Shown: positions 1 through 10,119, counted from the first letter of the stretch. The stretch: DNA of 64,000 bases from Neocallimastix lanati (nom. inval.) (GCA_016946835.1 JACVTC010000060.1:815501-879500); one strand, 5' to 3'. A program made the numbers and translations. The notes: generated by a model not told the origin, from the letters alone.

Positions 1-181
1 TAACTTTTATTATAAAATTTTATATCGAAATGTTTTATTTTATATTGAAAAATATTTTATTTTATTAAAAACCTTTATATTAGAATAGTATTTTTATTTT
101 TATTTGAATATTTTAACAGATTGTAATAAAAATTTTAGCCAATTAAATAAATTCTTATTAGTAATATTTTAGATAGATTAG

Positions 182-236
<55 letters not shown>

Positions 237-540
237 TATTAATATTATAAATGTATTTTATTTATATTGTTATAATTAAATTTTATATAATTGATTATAA
301 AAATCAATTTAAATTTAATAGTTTTTATATATAAAAAGAAAAATAATAATAAAATGTAATTTAGTGGCAAGAACAACTTTTATGCCTTGAAAAAAAAGTA
401 TAAATAGTTGTAAATTTTGCTACTAATTTTTAAATATCATCAAATAAAATCAAATAAATTTATAAATAAAAATAATAAATAAATAAATAAAATTTGTGTT
501 TCCTTACTTTATTTTTATTTAATTCTCTAAAACCTTAACA
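1..540 (+). repeat. 5' LTR of Ty3-A (partial, 3' portion)
   Basis: Base 1 corresponds to base 7176 of the 3' LTR, so about 310 bp of this LTR lie outside the window. It holds a 51-nt poly-A run (182-232), a TATAAATA box and AATAAA-type repeats near its end, and it finishes with ...TTAACA just before the primer-binding site. Confidence 0.93.
399..406 (+). promoter_or_regulatory. TATA box (TATAAATA) in the Ty3-A 5' LTR
   Basis: TATAAATA lies about 135 bp before the LTR end, within a GC-richer stretch, and recurs at the matching position in the 3' LTR. It is the likely Pol II promoter element for the genomic transcript. The function is inferred from motif and position. Confidence 0.55.
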
Positions 541-546
541 TTTATA

Positions 547-563
547 TGGTGGAGATATCGGGG
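547..563 (+). other. Primer-binding site of Ty3-A
   Basis: TGGTGGAGATATCGGGG starts 6 nt after the LTR end. TGG pairs with a tRNA CCA tail. The rest would match a tRNA 3' end with acceptor strand TATCTCC, discriminator A and a T-stem ending CCCGA. I cannot name the tRNA species with certainty. It differs from the primer-binding site of the neighbouring element. Confidence 0.7.
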
Positions 564-1936
564 AATTAAATAGAAATAATAGTAAATAACATAGATTTTT
601 TTTTTTAATTTTTTTTTTTATTTTATATTGATAAACAAGTAAGTCGTTAATCCTTTGATTAACCCATGGCGCTTGTTTGATATATATATATAAAAAAAAA
701 TTTTTTTTAAATAAGTAAAATTAAGATTCTAAAAAAAACAAATTTTGTAAAATTATAACAAGGAGCGGATAGAGCTCATACACAGTGTATTCTCAGATAG
801 CAACAAATTAACTCTATTCATAGTAGGTTATTGAATAGTAGTTAATTTGGAGATTAATTGGAAAGTAGACGAAGGTATTTGGTTACCGACCCGGTAATAA
901 TAGTTCAACCTTCAACGTTTCAACACACGAAGGTGCGGGTACTTTCCAAGCACTGGCGAATAAGGAGCTTACGTCACCGAAGGCGTAAGATTGTTTTTTT
1001 TATATAATTTTTTTTACTTTTCTTTGTGCTAGTTATAAGGCACTTTATTATATAAAGTATCAGACTTTGGCTAACTTCGCCATTTAAATTTTTTTTATTT
1101 TTTTTTATTACTGGTACTTTATTTGTTATATAATTCCTGTAATAGAATCTTAATTTACTTTGAAAATATTGTGTTTTTAGTTAATTTTTATTAGTTAATA
1201 AAAATATTATTGAATACTTTTAAAATTTTTTTATTCCGTACATAGATTATCGGATTAAGTTTATCCTACATAGTAATTGGGCTAGTGGGCTCTGAACTGC
1301 TATATTTTATATTGAATATAGTAATCGTGGCACACGCGTGGCATGACACCATTAGGTAAGCTGCACGTCAGACAGTGTGTACTATCAGATTGTACGACAA
1401 TAAAGATTATTTTTTTGTATTTAATAATTATAATTAATTAATAATTTTATTAGCTATAACAATACAATATTTATCGTTTAAAAAGAAAAATTTTTGAAAG
1501 GTGAAAATAATAAATAAAACTTTGCTTCTAAATTTATTACTACAAATATACTAAATTACAAAATTCAAGTGGTCGATAAAGATTTCGAGCTTGAAAAATA
1601 TTCTATTAAGTTGTCGATAAAGATTTCGAACTTAAAATTATTCTATTAAGTTGTCGATAAAGATTTCGAACTTAAAATTATTCTTAAAAAAGTAGTCGAA
1701 AAGAACCTCGTGCTTTATAATTTCTACTAAGTTGTCGATAAGGATTTCGAGCTTATACTTACTAAAGAAAGCAAATAAAATTATTATTTTCAAAAATTAC
1801 TAAGATATATTGTTTTAAAATTTGATTCGATATTAAATTACTTGTTAAATTATATTTTTAAAGTTGGACTTTCAAATTTATTCGTATTTAATAACCTCGT
1901 TAATTTACAATAAAAAAATTATTAACTAAAAACGAA
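564..1936 (+). other. Untranslated leader of Ty3-A
   Basis: About 1.4 kb between primer-binding site and gag, unusually long for a Ty3 element. It has no convincing ORF. It has GC-richer blocks (roughly 760-990 and 1240-1400) with short inverted repeats, then a ~40-bp tandem repeat at 1572-1755. It may hold packaging or translation-control structure, which is inference. Confidence 0.6.
1572..1755 (+). repeat. ~40-bp tandem repeat in the Ty3-A leader, about 5 units
   Basis: Units start with GTCGATAAAGATTTCGA at 1572, 1613, 1653 and 1734, with a diverged unit near 1695. Each unit contains TCGA...TCGA half-sites able to form a small hairpin. Spacing is 40-41 bp. It lies 180-360 bp before the gag start. 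Confidence 0.8.
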
Positions 1937-2848
1937 ATGTCTACTAAAAGTACTTTAAGTTTTAAAGAATTAAAGAAAGAATTACGAGACATAGTGAAGC
2001 TTAGCAAGGACAATTTAGATATAAAGTCCTGGGCTACTGAATTAAAACTTTGGATCAAGATACAAGGTATCACAGATCCGGAAACAATATTTAATGCTTG
2101 TTTACTTACCAGCTCTGGTGAAGTACAACGCGTTATTGAAGATTTGGGAGAAGATAGTGATGATGAAAGTGATGATTCATCAGATGAAGAAGAAGATGAT
2201 GATGAAGAAGAAAATGTTGATGATGATATTAAATTTCCTTCCCTTGAAAAAATTATTTCAAGTCTTGAAAATTTTTACGGTATTAAAGAAGACCAAAATT
2301 TACTTCTTAAAGAACTTCGTGCAATGCGAATTAAAAGAAACGAAAAGATTAAAGACTTTAATGTAAGATATAGAACTTTGTACACTAAACTTGATAAAAA
2401 GAGAAGAAAGCGCATTGGTGTACTAGATTATATTGATTCTATTCAAAATAATTATGAAGCCTGGAAGAAATTATCCCTTAAAGATGATATAAGTATGGAT
2501 AAAGCTTTCAAAATTGCCGAGAAAGTAGATAGACTTTCTGTAAGGAACAATAATATTAATACCTATAATGTTAATAATTCCCAACATAATCAAAATAATC
2601 AAAACAGTACTACTTCAAGACTTTATCCTAAAAGAAGAAACGAAACTTTCCAAACAAATCAAACAAATAATAAACCGAAACCTCAAGATATTATAGAAGA
2701 ATCAACCCAGAAAATGAGAAATTTATCCGTTAAAACTTGCTTCTTCTGTAAGGAAGAAGGTCATTACTCATATTATTGCCCTCAATTAAATAAGATTATG
2801 GAAAAAAATAAAAAAGAAATATATTCCAAAAAGTCTTTAAACTTCTAA
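1937..2848 (+). CDS. gag: Gag (nucleocapsid/capsid) protein of Ty3-A
   Basis: 303 aa. The first half contains the capsid-like retrotransposon Gag region, ending in a motif (FKIAEKVDR) close to one in the neighbouring element's Gag (FKIAEIAED). An acidic Asp/Glu stretch lies near residues 73-98. An Asn/Gln-rich linker is followed by one CCHC zinc knuckle, CFFCKEEGHYSYYC (CX2CX4HX4C), near residues 271-284. The start follows ACGAA and is the first ATG of the frame. Gag should form the cytoplasmic particle and bind genomic RNA. The stop lies two codons after a T_TTA_AAC slippery site, so a fraction of ribosomes should continue into pol. No frame damage is seen. Confidence 0.92.
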   Translation: MSTKSTLSFKELKKELRDIVKLSKDNLDIKSWATELKLWIKIQGITDPETIFNACLLTSSGEVQRVIEDLGEDSDDESDDSSDEEEDDDEEENVDDDIKFPSLEKIISSLENFYGIKEDQNLLLKELRAMRIKRNEKIKDFNVRYRTLYTKLDKKRRKRIGVLDYIDSIQNNYEAWKKLSLKDDISMDKAFKIAEKVDRLSVRNNNINTYNVNNSQHNQNNQNSTTSRLYPKRRNETFQTNQTNNKPKPQDIIEESTQKMRNLSVKTCFFCKEEGHYSYYCPQLNKIMEKNKKEIYSKKSLNF

Positions 2849-2869
2849 ATGGGAGCAGAAGCACTCCCA
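2836..2869 (+). promoter_or_regulatory. Programmed -1 ribosomal frameshift signal at the gag/pol junction of Ty3-A
   Basis: The heptamer T_TTA_AAC (2836-2842) is exactly in phase with gag codons TCT TTA AAC. Seven nucleotides later, TGGGAG (2850-2855) pairs with CTCCCA (2864-2869) across an 8-nt loop. The pol frame is -1 relative to gag, is closed until 2811 and then open through 6846, overlapping gag by about 37 nt. Heptamer, phase, spacer and stem match the known architecture of -1 frameshift sites. Use in vivo is inferred. Confidence 0.8.
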
Positions 2870-5800
2870 ATGACAAAACAATAGCTTCATTAAATAATTT
2901 ACAAAATAATACTTTTACTAAGAATACTCCAATTGATAATAATTCCTTTAACGAAGAATCTGAAGAATCTGATTTTAGTGACACAACTGAAAGTGAGGAT
3001 GATATCATTATAAATGCTGTAAAAAGAAAAATGAATGATAATAACAGCGAAAAAGAAGAAAATAATTCCAAGAAAGTACATAAAAGTTTAAAAGATAATC
3101 CACGTCCTTTTGCAACTCCTGCTTTAAGAAAGAAGAAAGAAAATGAGCTGCATAATAAACCAAATAAAGTTTATAAAAATCAAATACTTCCTTCAATTTT
3201 AACTCAACCAAATATTAACAAAGAAAAACAAAAAGAAAAGGAATTAAGAAATATGACAAGAGTAAGAGAAAGTAAAGAAGAAAACAACAATTATTCATCA
3301 AAAGGAAAGGAAAAAGTTGAATCTGAAGATATACTTGTAATCGATAATGAAATAGAAGATCTAGAAATGAATAAAGATAATCAACAAAATAAAACTAATA
3401 CTTTGGAAAAATTAATTTCAACAAAAACTAAGGAAACTAATAATGGAAATACTCAATTAGTAAAAAGGAATATCAAAATGATGAATAATAAAGAACCTTA
3501 CAATATTATGGATGATTTAAATAATCTTAAATCCAGTATTACGATAGGTCAACTCTTGAATGCATGTCCTAAAATTCGTTCACAATTAACTCAAGGTTTA
3601 AAGTTAGAAAAGTCTAAAATAATTGGAACTGTAGACAATGTAATAGCACGAACTTTATTAGTAAATAACTATGACCATAGCTACATAAGTAAAAGTAATG
3701 AAGTAGCCGAAGAAGACTTAGCAATGGTTGATGCAAGTGTTGACGGAGTACTAGGAAAACTTTTAATTGATTCTTGTAGTAACCTAAGCATCGTTACTAA
3801 GCAGTATTTTGATAAATTACCTGGTGAATATGAAATAGTTGGAAAAAGTCGTGGAAGAATCCAACTAGCAACACAAGATGAAGAATACTCGGAAGGAATT
3901 ATTGTTCGATTACCAGTAAAAATTAATAATTATGAATTTAATGCGGACTTTAGAATTATTGAGAAAGAAGACTCATTTTATGATATGTTAATAAACTTTA
4001 AAACTCAAATCGATCATTGTTTATTTATTCATCCAACCTTAAACAGTCTATGTAAACTTTTGTCAGAAAGTGAATACGAAGAAATAGCTAAAATAAATAA
4101 TCAATATTATGATGAAGAAAGTATAATCTGCACTATTAGAAAAGTTGAAGAAACGAATAATGAAAAGGAAATTATAAAGGAATTAACTCCAATGGAATTT
4201 ATTGAGAGTGATGAATTTTTAAGTACCTTAAATAAAGATTATAAAGAACAAATTATTAAAATTCTCAAAGAAATGATTGACATAGTTGCCACTTCAACAG
4301 AAGAACTAACTCCTTCTAAACTTTCACCACATAAGATCCGTTTGAAAGCAAATGCAAAGCCAGTAAAATTAAGAAGTTATAGGTTAACTAAATTAAAATC
4401 AGATATCTTAAAAGAAGAACTTACAAAGCTTATTAAGAAAGGATTGATAGAACCATCCTGTTCAGAATGGTCATCTCCAGTAGTACTCATTCTAAAACAC
4501 AATGGAAAGTGGCGCTTGTGCATTGACTACCGAAAAGTCAATGATATGACAGAAAAAGATTCTTATTCAGTTCCATATATAGATGAAATTTTTGATAGTC
4601 TCGGAGGAGCTAAAATATTTACAACTCTTGATTTATTTTCTGGTTTTCACCAAATCTTAATGGATGAAGAAAGCGTTGAAGTAACCACTTTCACTACTAA
4701 GTTTGGAAATTATCAATTTAAGGTTATGCCTTTTGGACTTACTGGAGCTCCCTCAACCTTCCAAAGAGAAATGAATAAAATTTTATTCCCTTTTATTGGT
4801 GAATTTGTTTATGTATTTATTGATGATGTTTTGATCTATTCAAAAAGTATCGAAGAACATTTAATTCATATTAAACAAGTATTAGAAGTATTTAAAGAAA
4901 ACAAGTTAAAAATTAATATTGAAAAGTGCCATTTTCTTCAAACTGAAGTTGATGTATTAGGTCACAAACTTACTACTAAAGGATTAAGTCCCATGGAAAG
5001 TAAGATAACAGCTATTAAGAAGTGGGAAGCCCCTTCATCACTTCATGAATTAAGATCATTTTTAGGAGCAGTGGGATATTATCGTGATTTTATTCCTAAA
5101 TATGCTCAAATTACCTCACCTTTATGTAAATTATTGAAAAAGAATACCAAATATGAATGGAATAAAGAACAACAAGAAAGCTTTGAACTCCTAAAAGAAA
5201 AATTAATCAATGCACCTATTCTAAAATTTCCGTCATTTGACAAACCTTTTATCATTAGAACTGATGCTTCGTATAATGGAATTGGTGGAGTTCTTTTACA
5301 AAAAGAAGAAGAAACCGGTAAGGAGCATCCAATACACTTTATAAGTAGAAGTTTAAAGAAAGCTGAAAAGAATTATGGTATTACCGATTTAGAAGGAACC
5401 GCTTTGTTTTACTGTATGACTAAATTTAAATCTTATATTGAAGGAAATCCATTACCTACAACTATTTACACAGATCATAAACCATTAGTTGGTTTATTTA
5501 AGAATAAAGAACCTTTGAATGCAAGGCAAACAAGATGGTGTCTAACCGCTAGTATGCTCGGAATTAATATAAAATATGAATCAGGCAAAAAGAATGTGTT
5601 AGCTGATGCTCTTTCAAGAATGAAAAGTAAGGAAGAGAGAAAGATATTATTAACAAAAATTACTAATGGAAATAATGAAGAATTATTATCTAAAGTTATA
5701 AAGGAATTTATTAATGAAAAGTTTACTGTTATTGATGGTGAAGATTATTTTATCGACAATGGAAATTATAGAAAATTAATAACGGACGAAAATGAAAGGT

Positions 5801-6846
5801 TTAAATTAATTTTAGAAGCTCATAATATTGGCCACGAAGGATATTACAAAACATATCAAAGACTTAAGAAAAACTTTTATTGGAATCATATGATTAAAGA
5901 TATCAAAAGAATTGTTAGTAATTGTGAAAAATGCCAGTTAAATCGTCCTCAACCATATCCAGAACCAACCGAAATCCATCCAACTAAAGTGGAGGGTCCC
6001 TTTGTGCATTTAGGATTAGATATTATAGGACCGTTACCAAAAACAAGAAATAATAATCAATATATTATAGTAACTGTTGATTACTTTACCAAATGGGTTG
6101 AAGCCGAACCCACTGAAAACATAACTTCCTCTGATATAATTAAATTTTTAATAAACGTTTTTGCAAGACATGGTGTGCCTCAAGTTATTACTACAGATAA
6201 TGGAGTCCAATTCACTTCTGATATGACTAAAATCTTTCTTGATCTTTATGATGTTTATGTAAAATTCATAGCTACCTATCACCCTGAATCCAATGGTCTC
6301 ACTGAAAACCGAAATAAAGAAATTGGAAAATTACTTCGTTTATTAGGAAGGAAAAATCAAGATTGGGATGAAGTTTTACCTTCTGCTTTATGGGCACTTC
6401 GAACTACCAAAAACACAGCTACCGGACATTCTAGTTTTGAATTAGTATATGGAAGAGAAGACCAACAGCCTTATGATATAGCCATAAGAACAATTGAAAA
6501 TGCAGGTAAATCGTATGATGAAATTTTAATGGAAAAATTTGTTCGTCATTATCAATGGACTAGAGAAGCATGCGAAAATGTGAAGAATGCTAACAAGTAT
6601 TGGGCAACAAGACGAGAAGAACAAATAAGTATGAAAAAAGGAAAAGAATTAAAAGCTGGTGATCTTGTTCTTGTTAGAAACTTTAGCCGCACTAAGCTAG
6701 AACCATATTACAATGGACCATTTAAAATTTTAAAAATTCAATTCAACACGGCAACCTTAATCGATCAGAAAACTGGGAAACAACTCGATAGGAATGTTCA
6801 TTTTAAAAATTTAGTAAAGTTTAACTCCGCTTACAGAGAAGCTTGA
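2842..6846 (+). CDS. pol: Pol polyprotein of Ty3-A (protease, RT, RNase H, integrase)
   Basis: The frame is open from 2812; the first ATG is at 3031, but entry is probably by -1 frameshift at 2836-2842. Counting residues from 3031: a Lys/Asn/Glu-rich N-terminus; aspartic protease with LLIDSCSNLS near 245-254; reverse transcriptase with the catalytic VFIDDVLIY near 595-603; RNase H with IIRTDASYNG and TDHKPL; integrase HHCC zinc domain (HNIGHEG...CEKCQ); DDE core with LDIIGPL, TTDNGVQF and ESNGLTENRNKE; and a basic C-terminal integrase domain. No chromodomain is visible. Catalytic residues appear complete, so the protein is probably active. It acts in virus-like particles and, through integrase, in the nucleus. 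Confidence 0.94.
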   Translation, partial: LLNGSRSTPNDKTIASLNNLQNNTFTKNTPIDNNSFNEESEESDFSDTTESEDDIIINAVKRKMNDNNSEKEENNSKKVHKSLKDNPRPFATPALRKKKENELHNKPNKVYKNQILPSILTQPNINKEKQKEKELRNMTRVRESKEENNNYSSKGKEKVESEDILVIDNEIEDLEMNKDNQQNKTNTLEKLISTKTKETNNGNTQLVKRNIKMMNNKEPYNIMDDLNNLKSSITIGQLLNACPKIRSQLTQGLKLEKSKIIGTVDNVIARTLLVNNYDHSYISKSNEVAEEDLAMVDASVDGVLGKLLIDSCSNLSIVTKQYFDKLPGEYEIVGKSRGRIQLATQDEEYSEGIIVRLPVKINNYEFNADFRIIEKEDSFYDMLINFKTQIDHCLFIHPTLNSLCKLLSESEYEEIAKINNQYYDEESIICTIRKVEETNNEKEIIKELTPMEFIESDEFLSTLNKDYKEQIIKILKEMIDIVATSTEELTPSKLSPHKIRLKANAKPVKLRSYRLTKLKSDILKEELTKLIKKGLIEPSCSEWSSPVVLILKHNGKWRLCIDYRKVNDMTEKDSYSVPYIDEIFDSLGGAKIFTTLDLFSGFHQILMDEESVEVTTFTTKFGNYQFKVMPFGLTGAPSTFQREMNKILFPFIGEFVYVFIDDVLIYSKSIEEHLIHIKQVLEVFKENKLKINIEKCHFLQTEVDVLGHKLTTKGLSPMESKITAIKKWEAPSSLHELRSFLGAVGYYRDFIPKYAQITSPLCKLLKKNTKYEWNKEQQESFELLKEKLINAPILKFPSFDKPFIIRTDASYNGIGGVLLQKEEETGKEHPIHFISRSLKKAEKNYGITDLEGTALFYCMTKFKSYIEGNPLPTTIYTDHKPLVGLFKNKEPLNARQTRWCLTASMLGINIKYESGKKNVLADALSRMKSKEERKILLTKITNGNNEELLSKVIKEFINEKFTVIDGEDYFIDNGNYRKLITDENERFKLILEAHNIGHEGYYKTYQRLKKNFYWNHMIKDIKRIVSNCEKCQLNRPQPYPEPTEIHPTKVEGPFVHLGLDIIGPLPKTRNNNQYIIVTVDYFTKWVEAEPTENITSSDIIKFLINVFARHGVPQVITTDNGVQFTSDMTKIFLDLYDVYVKFIATYHPESNGLTENRNKEIGKLLRLLGRKNQDWDEVLPSALWALRTTKNTATGHSSFELVYGREDQQPYDIAIRTIENAGKSYDEILMEKFVRHYQWTREACENVKNANKYWATRREEQISMKKGKELKAGDLVLVRNFSRTKLEPYYNGPFKILKIQFNTATLIDQKTGKQLDRNVHFKNLVKFNSAYREA

Positions 6847-6864
6847 GTCTTCGTCGGGGCATCT
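6847..6864 (+). other. Polypurine tract region of Ty3-A
   Basis: The short segment between the pol stop and the 3' LTR contains TCGGGGCATC. The same G-run plus GCATC directly precedes the LTR of the third element (GGGGGCATCA), and GGGGGCG precedes that of the second. It is the likely plus-strand primer. The exact RNase H cut is not determined. Confidence 0.6.
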
Positions 6865-7356
6865 TGATAAGAATGTACTAAATAATGCATTCTTAATTAA
6901 ATCTACGATTTATTTCTAATACATTATGTGTACATTATTATTTTTGTACTTTAATAAATTTTTAAATTCAAAGATTAAAAATTAGATCAAAAATTATATT
7001 AAACTTTATAATTTTTATATTAAATCTTATATTAATAGTAATATTTTTATATATTTAAAACTTATATTAACAATATTAATAATAAATCTTATTTTTTTAT
7101 TTTTATATTAATAATGAAAATTTGTATTAATAATATTTTTATATATTGATAATTAAAAATTTATATATTATATTTTAACTTTTATTATAAAATTTTATAT
7201 CGAAATGTTTTATTTTATATTGAAAAATATTTTATTTTATTAAAAACCTTTATATTAGAATAGTATTTTTATTTTTATTTGAATATTTTAACAGATTGTA
7301 ATAAAAATTTTAGCCAATTAAATAAATTCTTATTAGTAATATTTTAGATAGATTAG

Positions 7357-7410
<54 letters not shown>

Positions 7411-7714
7411 TATTAATATTATAAATGTATTTTATTTATATTGTTATAATTAAATTTTATATAATTGATTATAAAAATCAATTTAAATTTAATAGTTTTT
7501 ATATATAAAAAGAAAAATAATAATAAAATGTAATTTAGTGGCAAGAACAACTTTTATGCCTTGAAAAAAAAGTATAAATAGTTGTAAATTTTGCTACTAA
7601 TTTTTAAATATCATCAAATAAAATCAAATAAATTTATAAATAAAAATAATAAATAAATAAATAAAATTTGTGTTTCCTTACTTTATTTTTATTTAATTCT
7701 CTAAAACCTTAACA
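6865..7714 (+). repeat. 3' LTR of Ty3-A (850 bp)
   Basis: Starts TGATAAG after the polypurine tract and ends TTAACA, the same end as the 5' LTR. It carries a 50-nt poly-A run (7357-7406) and a TATAAATA box. The part beyond 7176 matches window bases 1-540 except for one base in the poly-A length. Confidence 0.9.
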
Positions 7715-7718
7715 CAGG

Positions 7719-8299
7719 TGGTACGGTGCCGAATTAAAAATATAATTTTTAATATAAATAGTACAGTTAAATAGGAAATAATTATATAATAATTATATAT
7801 AAATAATAATAATTAAATTTAAAATAAATAAAAAAAAAAAAAAAAAATATTAGTAAAGATAGTAAAAATAATATATAAATTGAACCAATAGGATTTAATA
7901 AAAATAAATATATAAATACGAAAGAAAAATGATTTTTTTTAGAGACGTAGTTTTTTTAATTAGATTAGAATTAGGAATTTATAAATCTAAGTTAGGAATA
8001 CTTAGAAAATAATTATTTTAGTTAAATTTAAAATAAATACTTATTAAAGTTAAGGTTTAATTATTCAAGGGAATAGATTAAAATAACTAATAAGTATTTA
8101 AAAATAATTAATGTAAAAAAAATATATATACATTTTAATAAAACAAAACGACAACAAATATTCTTTTATCTTTTTCTTATTATTTTTATTTAATCTTTTT
8201 GTGTGATAATTATTATAATTCTTTTATTAGAATATATAATTTTATAATAAAACTTGCATTCACGAACCACCCGATACAATATAAAATTTATTCGTATCA
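7719..8299 (+). repeat. 5' LTR of Ty3-B (581 bp)
   Basis: Begins TGGTACGGTGCC and ends TTCGTATCA, giving imperfect terminal inverted repeats. It contains CCAAT (7885-7889) and TATAAATA (7911-7918), a plausible promoter pair, and ATTAGAATATATAATTTT near its end, which is shared with the solo LTRs at 20640 and 24301. The start matches the 3' LTR at 15601. Confidence 0.9.
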
Positions 8300-8303
8300 A
8301 ATT

Positions 8304-8320
8304 TGGCGCCCAACGTGGGG
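8304..8320 (+). other. Primer-binding site of Ty3-B, probably tRNA-Lys
   Basis: TGGCGCCCAACGTGGGG starts 4 nt after the LTR end. Its complement is a tRNA 3' end with CCA, discriminator G, acceptor strand GTTGGGC and T-stem strand CCCAC. This resembles eukaryotic tRNA-Lys, whose 3' ends typically read GGGCGCCA. The tRNA identity is inferred from general knowledge. Confidence 0.75.
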
Positions 8321-8521
8321 GGGGAATAAATGAAAGCAAGATAAAATTATATGAAAATAATAACAGAGCATAATAATTATTAATTTTTTTTTATTATTAT
8401 TTTAGTTTGTAATTGATTTAATATTATATTATATATATTTTTTTTTAATTATTATTATTATTATTTTGAATCCATATACATTTTTATATAAAAATATATT
8501 ATTATTAATTAAATTTTCAAA

Positions 8522-9742
8522 ATGTTTGACGCAACAAAACTATTAAAAGTATTACCACCTCTATCCAACTATGGAAGAGATGTTGATAGTTGGATTAATG
8601 ATTTCTCTAAAGTAATGGCTTTGTACGATATTATTGAACCAAGACAAATATTTACATGGGCTAAAGAGGCTGTTGAAGAAGATCTTCAAGGCGTTTTAAA
8701 CTCTCTTGTAACAAAAAGAGGTTCAGAAATCAAGTACCCTACGAAAAAGGAAATTCAAGAAGCAATTGAAGAATATCTGAAGATTACAGAAAGTGAAAAA
8801 TGTTCTATCTTAAAATCCTTAAAAATTTCTAATGTAGAAACTATAAAGAAATTTAATTATAGATACAAAAAGTTATATAATATGCTTAGTCAAGAATATA
8901 GGAAACTTGTTACTGTTAAGGATTACACAAACTCTATTAGCTCAAGAGTGTTCGCATGTTCCAGAGTAATTGTAGCAGAATGTGAAAATGTAACTGAAGC
9001 ATTCAAAATAGCAGAAATTGCAGAAGACGCCGAAAAAGAAATCATTTCAAATACAAATCAAGCAATGCCATATACAGGAGGAACCCCTATGATGATTACT
9101 CAAACTAATATTAATCAAAACCCAATATTAAATCATCCAATTTATGGTGAATTGATAAATGGACAAGCTAATTTAAATTATGGATTAAATTATTATCCTA
9201 ATAATAATACCTTATTTACAGTAACTAGAAGAAACGATGTACCAAAACTTTTGGGTCCCAATATTGACAACTATAATATATATAATACACCTAACCCTTA
9301 ATATAGTGGCTATAATAATGGATATTATAATAACAATAATAATTATAATATGAAAAATAATACTCGATTAATGAGGTTTAGAAATTTTAAAAATAGATCA
9401 TATAATAACAGATATAATCAAAATAACTATACTAGGGGGAATCCTACTTTTACTGTAAAAGGAAATTCTAATAATCAATTCCTTAACAATAATAATATGA
9501 CAAGTTATGATGTTAATAATTCTCACATGATAAACAATAATAATAATATGATTAATGGAAATTCTAATGATCATATGAATAATAGTACAAGAAGAAGAAA
9601 CCACAATGATGCATCTAGTGGAACTATCATATGTCATAAATGCACCATACACGGTCATAAAGCTTCCGAATGTACATATACTTACAAACAATTGGCAGAA
9701 ATGGAAGAAAAAGGATTAATTAAAACTCCTTTAAACCAGTAA
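8522..9742 (+). pseudogene. gag: Gag of Ty3-B, interrupted by one in-frame stop
   Basis: The reading frame runs 407 codons with a single internal TAA at 9299-9301. The part before the stop (259 aa) is the capsid-like region. The part after it is Asn-rich and ends with a CCHC knuckle, CHKCTIHGHKASEC, near the C-terminus. Both parts are in the same frame with no other damage, so the stop is a recent nonsense mutation; CAA to TAA is the simplest path but is inferred. Truncated Gag would lack the RNA-binding knuckle and Gag-Pol could not be made. A slippery heptamer lies one codon before the normal stop. Confidence 0.88.
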
Positions 9743-9764
9743 ATGGGAGAAGGACAACTTCCAT
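9730..9764 (+). promoter_or_regulatory. Programmed -1 frameshift signal at the gag/pol junction of Ty3-B
   Basis: The heptamer T_TTA_AAC (9730-9736) is in phase with gag codons CCT TTA AAC, one codon before the stop. After 6 nt, ATGGGAG (9743-9749) pairs with CTTCCAT (9758-9764), including one G-U pair, across an 8-nt loop. The pol frame is again -1. The arrangement matches Ty3-A although the flanking sequence differs. Confidence 0.8.
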
Positions 9765-10119
9765 GAAACAAACCCATGACAATAGTTTCAATAATAATTT
9801 TGACAATAAACAAAATTATAATAATAACATAAATGACAATCAAAATAATAATTTTATTATTACGACAATACCTATTAACTCATTAATGACCAATAGTAAC
9901 AATAGTGACAATACCAACATGACTCTTACAAAAAAATTTCCTAATCAGGAAGAACAATCACATTTATATAACACAGAAATTGTGGCGGCGGCTACAAGGA
10001 AATCAAAACCAAAATTGAATAAAGTTAAACCATATGTTAAGAATAATACAATAAATAATTTAAAAGATCAACCTACCCCTATAATTACGTCAGCAATGAG
10101 TCATAATACTAATTTATCT

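Larger units (their letters stand above)
1..7714 (+). mobile_element. Ty3/gypsy LTR retrotransposon Ty3-A, apparently intact, 5' LTR cut by window edge
   Basis: The order is LTR, primer-binding site, long leader, gag, pol (protease, reverse transcriptase, RNase H, integrase), polypurine tract, LTR. Integrase after RNase H places it in Ty3/gypsy. The visible 540 bp of the left LTR correspond to 7176-7714; the only difference I found is a poly-A run of 51 against 50, so insertion looks very recent. Both ORFs are open. The right LTR ends 4 bp (CAGG) before the first base of the next element's LTR. The left target-site flank is outside the window. Confidence 0.93.

Noticed and set aside
3031-3031. 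ATG at 3031 as the real pol start of Ty3-A
   Set aside because: The frame is open back to 2812 and a phased slippery site with a stem lies at the overlap; internal initiation is less likely but not excluded.
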